Shown in pieces: positions 1 through 5,108 of a DNA stretch of 5,108 nt. Origin of the DNA: an uncultured Chloroflexaceae bacterium (GTDB taxonomy: Bacteria; Chloroflexota; Chloroflexia; Chloroflexales; Chloroflexaceae). Positions within the stretch are counted from its first letter, which is position 1; every line of letters begins with the position of its first letter. The stretch lies in contig CAKZQX010000432.1 in the NCBI GenBank assembly GCA_937141995.1, positions 1 through 5,108 of the forward strand, given 5' to 3'. Below the pieces are notes generated by a model. The model made no database searches. It was not told the origin of the DNA and saw only the letters and a program-made list of their open reading frames with translations. Position numbers and translations under genes: made by a program.

Positions 1-54
1 CTGGATTATCCAGATCCGCGATTATCTCCACTAAAGCCAGGTTGTCGTTGTTTC
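1..54. other. Downstream flank of the CBS gene, no assignable gene
   Basis: This short stretch follows the stop codon of the CBS-domain gene. It holds a small inverted repeat at its very edge (1-13, arms CTGGAT and ATCCAG around one base). There is no T-run, so it does not look like an intrinsic terminator. On the minus strand a GTG codon near position 30 opens a frame reading VEIIADLDNP to the edge, without a good ribosome binding site. On the plus strand a frame ends at a TAA at 32-34, reading WIIQIRDYLH. Either could be the end of a neighbouring gene, but too little is visible to call one. Confidence 0.3.
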
Positions 55-483
55 TTACGAGTCTGCGCCGTTTTCGGCCTCTTCGCTTGCCAGGTCGCGT
101 ACCAGGTCGGTGATCGAAAGCACACCGATCGGCTTTTTCCCGCCGGCGTCGGTATCTTCAACCACAACCACCCGATGAATTTTGCGCTCCATCATCAACC
201 GGCTGGCCTGCTGCACGGTATCATTGATATGCACCGACACGACATCCGTCACCATGATATGACTGGCGGTCAGGCCACGCCAGTGCTTCCAATACTGCTC
301 ATAGAGCCGGGCATTGACCAGGTCGGTGCGTGAAATCAAACCGGACAGGTTGCCGTCAGCGTCCACAACCACTAGCGCGCTCACATCCTGCTGGGTCATC
401 TGCTGCGCCACATCCTGGACCGGCATTTCACGCGAACAGGTAATCACACCACGATGCATAATGTCTTCAACCAGGCGCTCCAT
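55..483 (-). CDS. Tandem CBS-domain protein
   Basis: This is a 142-residue soluble protein made almost only of two CBS domains, roughly residues 6-58 and 75-131, which should fold together as one Bateman module. Each domain ends with the usual signature: GLISRTDLV (Asp54) and GVLSITDLV (Asp126). The S/T-x-x-D in each is the position that commonly contacts the ribose of a bound adenine nucleotide in this family. The second domain has a VVVVEDTDAGGKKP stretch with a small insertion before its last strand. No catalytic, membrane or DNA-binding domain is attached, so it probably acts as a stand-alone sensor or partner protein; its target cannot be read from the sequence. The start at 483 is well supported by a strong AAGGAGG at 488-494. 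It is likely monocistronic, with its own promoter at 613-641 and a leader of about 120 nt. The family call is firm, the ligand is inferred. Confidence 0.93.
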   Translation of the reverse strand: MERLVEDIMHRGVITCSREMPVQDVAQQMTQQDVSALVVVDADGNLSGLISRTDLVNARLYEQYWKHWRGLTASHIMVTDVVSVHINDTVQQASRLMMERKIHRVVVVEDTDAGGKKPIGVLSITDLVRDLASEEAENGADS

Positions 484-516
484 TACTCCTCCTTACGCTA
501 CTGAAAACACAGGCGA

Positions 517-569
517 GGCATCCTGCATGCCGGATATATACCGCGATTGATCTACAGGATTCCGGCATG
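517..569 (-). promoter_or_regulatory. Structured leader of the CBS gene with two competing hairpins
   Basis: Between the predicted transcription start (about 606) and the start codon (483) there is a perfect 9-bp inverted repeat, CATGCCGGA at 526-534 and TCCGGCATG at 561-569, with a 26-nt loop. The segment 527-531 can instead pair with GGCAT at 517-521 (5-nt loop), so the two pairings exclude each other. The shorter hairpin ends about 22 nt before the ribosome binding site. It could be an RNA switch or a protein operator, or be chance. No known riboswitch family is recognised. Confidence 0.35.
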
Positions 570-612
570 ACGGGGTTATGCTCTTTGTGAAAAAAAGAAA
601 TAAGTGGCTGGC

Positions 613-641
613 AGTGTACTACGCCTGGGCTATGCCGTCAA
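613..641 (-). promoter_or_regulatory. Sigma-70-type promoter of the CBS gene
   Basis: On the minus strand there is a -35 box TTGACG (636-641, 5 of 6 to consensus), a 17-bp spacer and a -10 box TACACT (613-618, 4 of 6). The start of transcription would fall near 606, about 120 nt before the CBS start codon. It lies in the gap after the binding-protein stop codon, so it reads only the CBS gene. Confidence 0.65.
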
Positions 642-644
642 CTG

Positions 645-676
645 CCTGAATGGGTAGGGCCGGCCACCTGAATGGG
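645..676. repeat. Two direct copies of CCTGAATGGG, 22 bp apart
   Basis: The 10-bp sequence CCTGAATGGG (CCCATTCAGG on the minus strand) occurs at 645-654 and 667-676. The start-to-start distance of 22 bp is about two helical turns. The nearer copy ends 3 bp before the -35 box of the CBS promoter. This is the layout expected for a tandem activator site, for instance of a response regulator, but no regulator is identified. An adjacent inverted repeat, GGGGA/TCCCC at 674-685, overlaps the outer copy and the stop codon of the upstream gene. Confidence 0.5.
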
Positions 677-684
677 GAGATCCC

Positions 685-2478
685 CTACTCACGCTTCCAT
701 TCTCCGATATTCCAGGTAATCGGTGCAATCGGATCAGGCTCCAGTCCCGCCAGATTCGGATTGCTGATCGTGATAACCAGCCGTTGGAACAGGGGCACCA
801 CCGGGATCTCCTGCGTAAAGAGTTCCTGCTGCCGCACATAGGCTTCCCGGCGCTCCGCCTGATCCAGCGATGTGTTGGCGGTACGAATCGCCTGGTCGGC
901 CTCCCGGAAGCACCATCCGGCAAAGTTATTTCCGGTCCAGCCGTTATTTTCCGTGGGCACCGCGGTACAACTCCAGAGCGCCAGCCCCCCCGGATCAGGG
1001 CCGGCGATCCAGGCAAACTGCGCCACCTGAAACTCGCGCCGAAACAGCGGACCATCGCGGCTGTAAAGCTCCTGCACCGGCAGAGCGCGCACATTCACCT
1101 GGATGCCCAGGGCGGCCATATCTGCCGTGAACCGTTCGGCAACCTGATCGCGGAGCGGAGCCCCATCGGTTGTGAGCAACTCGATCACTACCGGCTCACC
1201 TGCGCGCTCACGGATGCCGTCGCCGTCACTATCGGCCAACCCGACCTCGTCAAGCAAGCGTTGCGCCTCTTCCGGGTCGTACGGGTAGCGCGTTAATCGG
1301 TCGGTTGGGGCAGCGGCTGTCTGCTCCGGCAAGATCCAGCTATCCAGCACCGGTACATGCCCGTCAAACAGCGTATCGACCAGCGCCTGCCGATCCAACC
1401 CCTGCGCAATCGCCCGGCGCACCCGGATATCCTGGAGCAAGGGTGTATCCAGGTTAAAGTCGAGATGCTCCCAGATGGGACCGGGCGTGTAGGTCACGCC
1501 AAGCAGATCGCGCTCTTCGTCGCGCTCTAGAAACTCCAGTTGCTCCGGCGCGATGCGATCCGCCACCGCTACATCCAGGCTGCCACTCAGCACCGAAGAG
1601 CGCAGGGTGTCCATTCCCGGCAGGAAGGCAAAGGATATCACCTCGGCCGGCGGCGGCGCGCCAAAGTAGTAAGGGTTGCGCTGCAGGCGCACGCCATCCT
1701 GGTCGCGCCGTTCGACAATGTAGGGACCATAGCCGACCGGCCGCCGAGCAAACTCACTCTGCCTGAGTTCTTCCGCCGGCATATCGGCCAGCAGATGCTC
1801 TGGCAGCGGCGTCCAGAAGGTCAGGAAATAGAACGGGTGCATAAAATCGGGTTTGACAAAGGCCCGCGTGGTATGCTCGTCAACCTGCTCGTAGCGTTCG
1901 AGCAGGACCAGTCGGTTGTTGGCCTCCTCCCCCAGCGAAACGGTCTGTGCCAGTTCGTAGGCAAACAGCGAGTCCGCGGCTGTAACCGGGGTTCCATCCG
2001 ACCAGCGCAGGTCGGGGTTCCAGTGGTATGTCACCACCAGTTGCTCTACCTGCGTAATGGTTTCGGTCTCGGTTGTGGTAATCGTTCCCGCCGCATCCAG
2101 GTAGACATCAACTGAGCGCAGTTCAACATCGCCATTCTCAAACGTGGGCATACGCTCCAGCACGCCGGTTGTGGTGTAGGTATAGCTCAACGGGAGCAGC
2201 GGCTCCGGGAAGAGCAATTCACTGATGGGTGCGGTGATCCGGCGATCACCGGCATCATCATGGTAGGGCAGCAGATCCGCCGGCGAATCCAGCAGACCCA
2301 CGCGAAAACCCATATCACGCGGTGCGCTGGTCGGCTCCGGTGAGGTCGCCAGAGTTGGCTGCGCGATGGCTCCAGGGGTTGCGGGTGATGGTACGCCACC
2401 TTCGATCTCACAGGCAGTGAGAACCAGCATAAACAGCAATAACAGGGAACAGTAGCGGAACATTCGAGAGTGCAGCAT
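685..2478 (-). CDS. Family 5 extracellular solute-binding lipoprotein (oligopeptide/dipeptide ABC type)
   Basis: This 597-residue protein would be the substrate-binding lipoprotein of a peptide/nickel-type ABC importer, anchored on the outer face of the membrane. The N-terminus has a short basic region, a hydrophobic core and a lipobox LTAC with the lipidated Cys at residue 23. A Pro/Thr/Ser-rich linker of about 30 residues follows. Family 5 hallmarks are the DLRWSDGTPVTAADSLFAYEL segment (about 157-176), GYGPYIVERRD (about 249-259), the DIRVRRAIAQGLDRQAL helix (about 350-366) and a C-terminal EIPVVPLF. A DSDGDG motif (416-421) resembles a calcium loop. Cys504 and Cys523 may form a disulfide. 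The frame is open up to an ATG at 2601, but that codon lies inside the promoter spacer and its extension is hydrophilic, so I use the ATG at 2478; the ATG at 2463 is also possible. No permease or ATPase genes are adjacent, so this is an orphan and its ligand is unknown. Confidence 0.92.
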   Translation of the reverse strand: MLHSRMFRYCSLLLLFMLVLTACEIEGGVPSPATPGAIAQPTLATSPEPTSAPRDMGFRVGLLDSPADLLPYHDDAGDRRITAPISELLFPEPLLPLSYTYTTTGVLERMPTFENGDVELRSVDVYLDAAGTITTTETETITQVEQLVVTYHWNPDLRWSDGTPVTAADSLFAYELAQTVSLGEEANNRLVLLERYEQVDEHTTRAFVKPDFMHPFYFLTFWTPLPEHLLADMPAEELRQSEFARRPVGYGPYIVERRDQDGVRLQRNPYYFGAPPPAEVISFAFLPGMDTLRSSVLSGSLDVAVADRIAPEQLEFLERDEERDLLGVTYTPGPIWEHLDFNLDTPLLQDIRVRRAIAQGLDRQALVDTLFDGHVPVLDSWILPEQTAAAPTDRLTRYPYDPEEAQRLLDEVGLADSDGDGIRERAGEPVVIELLTTDGAPLRDQVAERFTADMAALGIQVNVRALPVQELYSRDGPLFRREFQVAQFAWIAGPDPGGLALWSCTAVPTENNGWTGNNFAGWCFREADQAIRTANTSLDQAERREAYVRQQELFTQEIPVVPLFQRLVITISNPNLAGLEPDPIAPITWNIGEWKRE

Positions 2479-2587
2479 GTGTTTTCTATCCGACGGCAAT
2501 GCGTCTTCCGTTGAACCATTCGCACCTGGGCGCAAATGATCGGTCTTCTCCAGGGTCCGACGCGTGGGAGTGCGCCGGCAGTCGCAG

Positions 2588-2616
2588 ATTGTAGCGTGCA
2601 TGGTCAGGTTTGTCTA
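2588..2616 (-). promoter_or_regulatory. Sigma-70-type promoter of the solute-binding lipoprotein gene
   Basis: On the minus strand a -35 box TAGACA (2611-2616, 5 of 6 to consensus) is followed by a 17-bp spacer and a -10 box TACAAT (2588-2593, 5 of 6). The first three bases of the -35 box are the TAG stop codon of the kinase gene. Transcription would begin near 2581, giving a leader of about 100 nt before the start at 2478. This gives the lipoprotein expression independent of the upstream operon. Confidence 0.7.
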
Positions 2617-3159
2617 ATTGGCATGTTCGGGAGCGTGATCATGATACTGGGCCAGCCATGCCAGGATCTCGGTAATAATTTCTGCGTGGGGCCGCACTGT
2701 ATCGACAATCAGATGGGGTACATCAATGCTGTAGCGCGAGGACTCGCCGCGCCGCGCCAGGTGGCGTTCCAGGTCACTCCAACTGGCGATCTCGTGGGCC
2801 GGTTGCCCCAGCGCTGCCCGCTGCTCGATGCGTTGCCGCCAGAGGTTATGCGAGGAGCAGACACACTCGATCAGCAGCAGGGTTGCCCCCATTTCAGCCG
2901 CCAACCGCTGCGCCGTGGCATACCCCTGATCTTCACTCAAGGGACTGTCGCAGATTACGCTCAACCCGACCAGCAGTTGTCGCCGGGCAATCCGAAACAT
3001 GGTCACATACGCCAGACCACCCGGATCGGCATAGCCGACCAGAACATCTTTAATATCATCCTTATCAATCACCGGGATACGCAACCGCAGGCCAAGCTCG
3101 TGCGCAACCGAGCTTTTACCGGAGCCGGGATGGCCTTTGAGGGCAATCAGAAGAGGCAT
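2614..3159 (-). CDS. Small P-loop kinase-like ATPase (AAA_33 type)
   Basis: This 181-residue cytoplasmic protein has the fold signature of small nucleotide- or sugar-kinase-like P-loop proteins. The Walker A motif is GHPGSGKSS (residues 9-17, Lys15). The segment IPVIDKDDIKDVL (28-40) matches the vid-x-D motif after the second strand that places substrate-binding acidic residues. VICDSPLS (68-75, Asp71) is the likely Walker B-like strand. The WRQRIEQR region (107-114) looks like the start of the lid, and HLIVDT (149-154) is the usual last strand. The family phosphorylates varied small molecules (gluconate, aminoglycosides, nucleosides, RNA ends); nothing here fixes the substrate. The ATG directly abuts the TAA stop of the hydrolase gene with no gap and only a weak ribosome binding site, so translation is probably coupled. 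Next to that start is an 8-bp palindrome GAGATCTC (3163-3170). The fold is firm, the reaction unknown. Confidence 0.88.
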   Translation of the reverse strand: MPLLIALKGHPGSGKSSVAHELGLRLRIPVIDKDDIKDVLVGYADPGGLAYVTMFRIARRQLLVGLSVICDSPLSEDQGYATAQRLAAEMGATLLLIECVCSSHNLWRQRIEQRAALGQPAHEIASWSDLERHLARRGESSRYSIDVPHLIVDTVRPHAEIITEILAWLAQYHDHAPEHAN

Positions 3160-4128
3160 TTAGAGATCTCGTGCTGCCGGAAGACCACCTGCGGCCGTTG
3201 CCTCGGTCACGGCCCGCTCGATAGCGCGCGCTACCACATCCGCTGCAACGCTGCCCAGAATCGCCAGATGGGCCGCCGGGCGCCGGCCGGCCGAGAGCGC
3301 AAAAACCGTATCGCCATCAAAGGGCGTATGAATGGGCCGAATCGTCCGGGGCAGGGCATTCTGCGCCATCTGGGCCAGCTTCGTCGTTTCCGCCTTGGTC
3401 AGTTGGGCATCCGTCACCACCACCGCCAGCGTTGTGTTACTCTCCTCTTTTGCGCGGGTGGGAAACCCGGCCTGGATCTGCGCCTGGCGCAGCATCTGGG
3501 CCGAGTCGGCAAAGCCACCACGCTGAAGATCGCGTGCGCCGGCAAGAATGCTGCCGCCTTCGCGCCAGACATCGCCAAATGCGTTACAGACGACCAGGGC
3601 ACCAATTACGGTGCCATCGGCCAGGGTTTCGCTCCAGGTACCGACACCACTTTTGGTTGCCGCTTCTGCACCGAGGATCTTCCCAACCGTTGCGCCCATG
3701 CCCGCGCCCACACAGCCCTCCGGGGTGGTGGTACCGGCGGCTTCACAGGCGGCGTACCCCAGCGGCGCATCCGCCCAGCGATCCGAACGACCAATGCGCA
3801 GATCAAAGATCACAGCGGCGGGTACAATCGGTACGCGGGTGACGCCGACATCATAGCCCATCTGATGCGCGTGCAGCCAATCGACAACACCGTTGGCGGC
3901 GGCCAACCCGAACGCGCTGCCGCCGCACAGCGCCACGGCATGCACCTCGCTCACCAGTGAAACCGGGTTTAGTAGATCGGTTTCGCGTGTACCGGGCCCA
4001 CCCCCGCGCACATCAACCGCGCCAACCGCGCCGTCGGTCGTCAACACCACCGTGCAGCCGGTTAGCGCATCAGCGTCGTGGGCATGCCCAACCAGCACGC
4101 CGGGAACATCGGTAATTGCAGGTGACAT
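3160..4128 (-). CDS. P1/DmpA-family (S58) Ntn-hydrolase, NylC-like peptidase or amidase
   Basis: This 322-residue protein belongs to the P1 family (DmpA aminopeptidase, beta-aminopeptidase BapA, NylC nylon-oligomer hydrolase). The N-terminal ITDVPGVLVGHAHD, the GTRETDLL segment (46-53) and the CGGSAFGLAAANGVVDWL helix (68-85) are family hallmarks. Members cut themselves into alpha and beta chains; the new N-terminal residue is the nucleophile. The cut here is expected between Asn231 and Thr232 (SNTTLAVVVTDA), giving a beta chain of about 91 residues. Lys159 (TKSGVG), Asn182 (VVCNAFGD) and Asp271/Asp273 (FDGDTVF) fit the other catalytic positions known from NylC. DmpA and BapA use Ser instead, so Thr marks the NylC-type group. 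No signal peptide is seen, so it is probably cytoplasmic. The start is supported by GGAGG at 4135-4139, 6 bp before the ATG. It lies 26 bp after the zinc-ribbon gene, so the two are likely in one operon. The natural substrate is unknown; peptide or lactam-type amide bonds are plausible. Confidence 0.93.
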   Translation of the reverse strand: MSPAITDVPGVLVGHAHDADALTGCTVVLTTDGAVGAVDVRGGGPGTRETDLLNPVSLVSEVHAVALCGGSAFGLAAANGVVDWLHAHQMGYDVGVTRVPIVPAAVIFDLRIGRSDRWADAPLGYAACEAAGTTTPEGCVGAGMGATVGKILGAEAATKSGVGTWSETLADGTVIGALVVCNAFGDVWREGGSILAGARDLQRGGFADSAQMLRQAQIQAGFPTRAKEESNTTLAVVVTDAQLTKAETTKLAQMAQNALPRTIRPIHTPFDGDTVFALSAGRRPAAHLAILGSVAADVVARAIERAVTEATAAGGLPAARDL

Positions 4129-4154
4129 CGGTAACCTCCAGGGAGCGTGCCAGG

Positions 4155-4694
4155 CTACGGTCGATGCACAACGGGCGGCTCAACCGGCGGCGTTTCGTGG
4201 GGCTGTGACGGGCGGCGGTAAGCCTGCTGCGGCAGCATGCCGCGTCCGCGGGTTCCATCATCGCCGCAGTAGGGGCAGAGACTCCAGGTCAGATCGAGCA
4301 CCCGGTCGCCACAGGGACAGCGGCGGCGCAGTTCGGTATGGCAGTGAGGACAGAGCACAAAATCGGGCTCAACCGGGCGCTGGCACGAGGGGCAGACATA
4401 CTTCTCTTCGATGTCGCGCCGCAGATATTCGTCCTCCAGGGAGCGCTCATACTTCTCGGCGAGAGTTTGCGGTGGCCGGAGAATAAGATGTATCGGGATA
4501 CCCACAAACGGCATCAGCAGCACCAGTGAGACGGCCAGCACCTGTACCGATACATCCTCGCTGCGCATCCGAATATCACGATACGCCCACAATACCGAGG
4601 CGGCCCATAGAAGCACCAGATATGCGCCAATCACCACCCCCAGTAAATTCAGGATTGGGCGCAGGTTGGCAAGAAAATCCTGGATTGCCTGCAT
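4155..4694 (-). CDS. Two-helix membrane protein with a cytoplasmic-type double zinc ribbon
   Basis: This 179-residue protein has two predicted membrane helices, about residues 15-38 and 48-72, joined by a short basic loop (YRDIRMRSED). A charged segment follows (80-98, with many Glu/Arg), then a double zinc ribbon. The Cys pairs are C101/C104 (CPSC), C115/C118 (CPHC), C126/C128 (CPC) and C140/C143 (CPYC), so two zinc sites are likely. A Pro-rich tail ends the protein. The third pair is C-x-C rather than C-x-x-C. I do not recognise a named gene; similar architecture (membrane helices plus double zinc ribbon) is common in Chloroflexota and its function is not established. The start is supported by AAAGGA about 8 bp upstream of the ATG at 4694. 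It is the first gene of a probable operon with the hydrolase and kinase. Confidence 0.87.
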   Translation of the reverse strand: MQAIQDFLANLRPILNLLGVVIGAYLVLLWAASVLWAYRDIRMRSEDVSVQVLAVSLVLLMPFVGIPIHLILRPPQTLAEKYERSLEDEYLRRDIEEKYVCPSCQRPVEPDFVLCPHCHTELRRRCPCGDRVLDLTWSLCPYCGDDGTRGRGMLPQQAYRRPSQPHETPPVEPPVVHRP

Positions 4695-4708
4695 TTCAGC
4701 ATTCCTTT

Positions 4709-4747
4709 ATGTATACATCACGGTAGAAACAGACAGGGTATACCGTG
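4709..4747. repeat. Two GTATAC-cored palindromes and a 7-bp inverted repeat in the zinc-ribbon leader
   Basis: ATGTATACAT (4709-4718) is a perfect 10-bp palindrome and GGTATACC (4737-4744) a perfect 8-bp one; their centres are 27 bp apart. CACGGTA (4719-4725) and TACCGTG (4741-4747) form a 7-bp inverted repeat with a 15-nt loop. The group covers the predicted transcription start and leader, where a repressor could sit. No regulator is identified. Confidence 0.35.
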
Positions 4748-4751
4748 TCAT

Positions 4752-4782
4752 AGTATTCTCTCGATATCGGGCTATTTGTCAA
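4752..4782 (-). promoter_or_regulatory. Candidate promoter of the zinc-ribbon/hydrolase/kinase operon
   Basis: On the minus strand there is a perfect -35 box TTGACA (4777-4782). The best -10 match is AATACT (4752-4757, 4 of 6), with a long 19-bp spacer. TACTAT lies two bases further on, which would make the spacer 21 bp. Transcription would start near 4745. It lies in the gap after the tmk stop codon. The suboptimal spacing suggests a weak or activated promoter, or another sigma factor. Confidence 0.5.
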
Positions 4783-4829
4783 GATGACCCGGCAAGCAGC
4801 AGGCGGTAGCGTGGCTGCCGCACTCCACA

Positions 4830-5108
4830 CTACATATCTGCCTCCAGAAGCGACACCCGCCCCAGGAGAGGGGCGACAACGGCCTCAACCGCAATCATCA
4901 GTTCCTCAATCGACAACCGGGCATCCAGCACGGACCAGCGCTGCGGTTCGCGCCGGATCAACTCCTGGAAGCCGGCCGCAACCCGGCGATGGTAGGCCAG
5001 GTCACGCGCATCCAGGCGATTCCACTCCGCTCCGGCAATTGGGGCAGTTGGTGATGGTGGTTGCCCGGTGCCCTGATCCCGCGCACCCCCCGGCTGCCAG
5101 TGACTATG
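4830..5108 (-). CDS. tmk: Thymidylate kinase, C-terminal part (5' end outside the window)
   Basis: Ninety-two C-terminal residues are visible; the start and the P-loop lie outside. Thymidylate kinase makes dTDP from dTMP with ATP in the cytoplasm, for DNA synthesis. The diagnostic segment is EWNRLDARDLAYHRRVAAGF, which matches the conserved region after the lid (NRLD, then aromatic-H-x-R-V). Next comes QRWSVLDA, the usual last strand, and a helix SIEELMIAVEAVVAPLL. Before EWNRLD the sequence is rich in Gly, Pro and Gln (HWQPGGARDQGTGQPPSPTAP), longer than the usual lid linker. The frame closes with TAG at 4830-4832, is not shown in standard gene tables for the window and depends on reading the minus strand to the edge. 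Family call is strong; the amount missing cannot be told, but a typical protein of this family has 200-215 residues. Confidence 0.85.
   Translation of the reverse strand, partial: HSHWQPGGARDQGTGQPPSPTAPIAGAEWNRLDARDLAYHRRVAAGFQELIRREPQRWSVLDARLSIEELMIAVEAVVAPLLGRVSLLEADM

Noticed and set aside
1..34. Plus-strand frame ending in TAA at 32-34 as the tail of a convergent gene
   Set aside because: Only ten codons are visible with no recognisable motif; it cannot be told from chance.
653..690. Possible terminator after the solute-binding protein gene (GGGGA/TCCCC and GTAGGG/CCCTAC)
   Set aside because: The inner hairpin has a two-base loop, the outer one a long loop, and no T-run follows on the minus strand.
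2407..2421. Small inverted repeat CTCAC/GTGAG
   Set aside because: It lies within the lipobox-coding part of the lipoprotein gene and is short enough to be chance.
2479..2601. N-terminal extension of the solute-binding protein up to the ATG at 2601
   Set aside because: The extension is hydrophilic, lies upstream of the lipoprotein signal, and its ATG falls within the spacer of a near-consensus promoter.
2536..3960. A 474-codon open frame on the plus strand
   Set aside because: It is antisense to the kinase and hydrolase genes, both of which have clear family motifs. It shows no recognisable domain; long antisense frames are common in GC-rich coding DNA.
3893..4486. A 197-codon plus-strand frame across the hydrolase start and the zinc-ribbon gene
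   Set aside because: It spans two well-supported genes and their ribosome binding site in antisense, and has an Arg/Ser/Pro-rich composition typical of a shadow frame.
4783..4829. Possible terminator after tmk
   Set aside because: Only short, bulged pairings (CGGCA with TGCCG) are found and there is no T-run.

Overview
The window looks like chromosomal DNA from a filamentous anoxygenic phototroph-type Chloroflexota, with Chloroflexus or a relative the best guess. This is inferred from the GC-rich coding sequence, the protein style (a family 5 binding lipoprotein with a DxDxDG insert, a two-helix membrane protein with a double zinc ribbon, a thymidylate kinase ending with an NRLD motif) and sigma-70-like promoters. 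No database search was possible, so the taxon is an inference. All six supported genes lie on the minus strand. I see no RNA gene, mobile element, CRISPR array or phage trace.

In transcription order (right to left): (1) 4830-5108, the C-terminal part of thymidylate kinase (tmk), cut by the window edge. (2) A likely operon at 4694-2614: a two-helix membrane protein with a zinc-ribbon tail; then a P1/DmpA-family N-terminal-nucleophile hydrolase whose visible catalytic residues match NylC-type enzymes; then a small P-loop kinase of the AAA_33 type. The last start codon directly abuts the preceding stop. A promoter candidate lies before the zinc-ribbon gene. (3) 2478-685, an orphan oligopeptide/solute-binding lipoprotein with its own near-consensus promoter, which begins at the kinase stop codon. 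(4) 483-55, a stand-alone tandem CBS-domain protein with a strong ribosome binding site, its own promoter and a structured leader of about 120 nt. (5) 1-54, downstream flank with nothing firmly assignable.

Functionally the set is mixed: nucleotide synthesis (tmk), solute capture outside the cell (the lipoprotein), an intracellular amidase or peptidase, an unassigned small-molecule kinase, and an adenine-nucleotide-sensing CBS module. The hydrolase and kinase are probably co-expressed with the zinc-ribbon membrane protein. A shared pathway is not shown.

I do not see a clear undescribed multi-gene system. The points most worth a second look are the NylC-like active site, a 22-bp-phased direct repeat just upstream of the CBS-gene promoter, the invertible-pairing leader of that gene, and the long Pro/Gly/Gln-rich insertion in the thymidylate kinase lid region.
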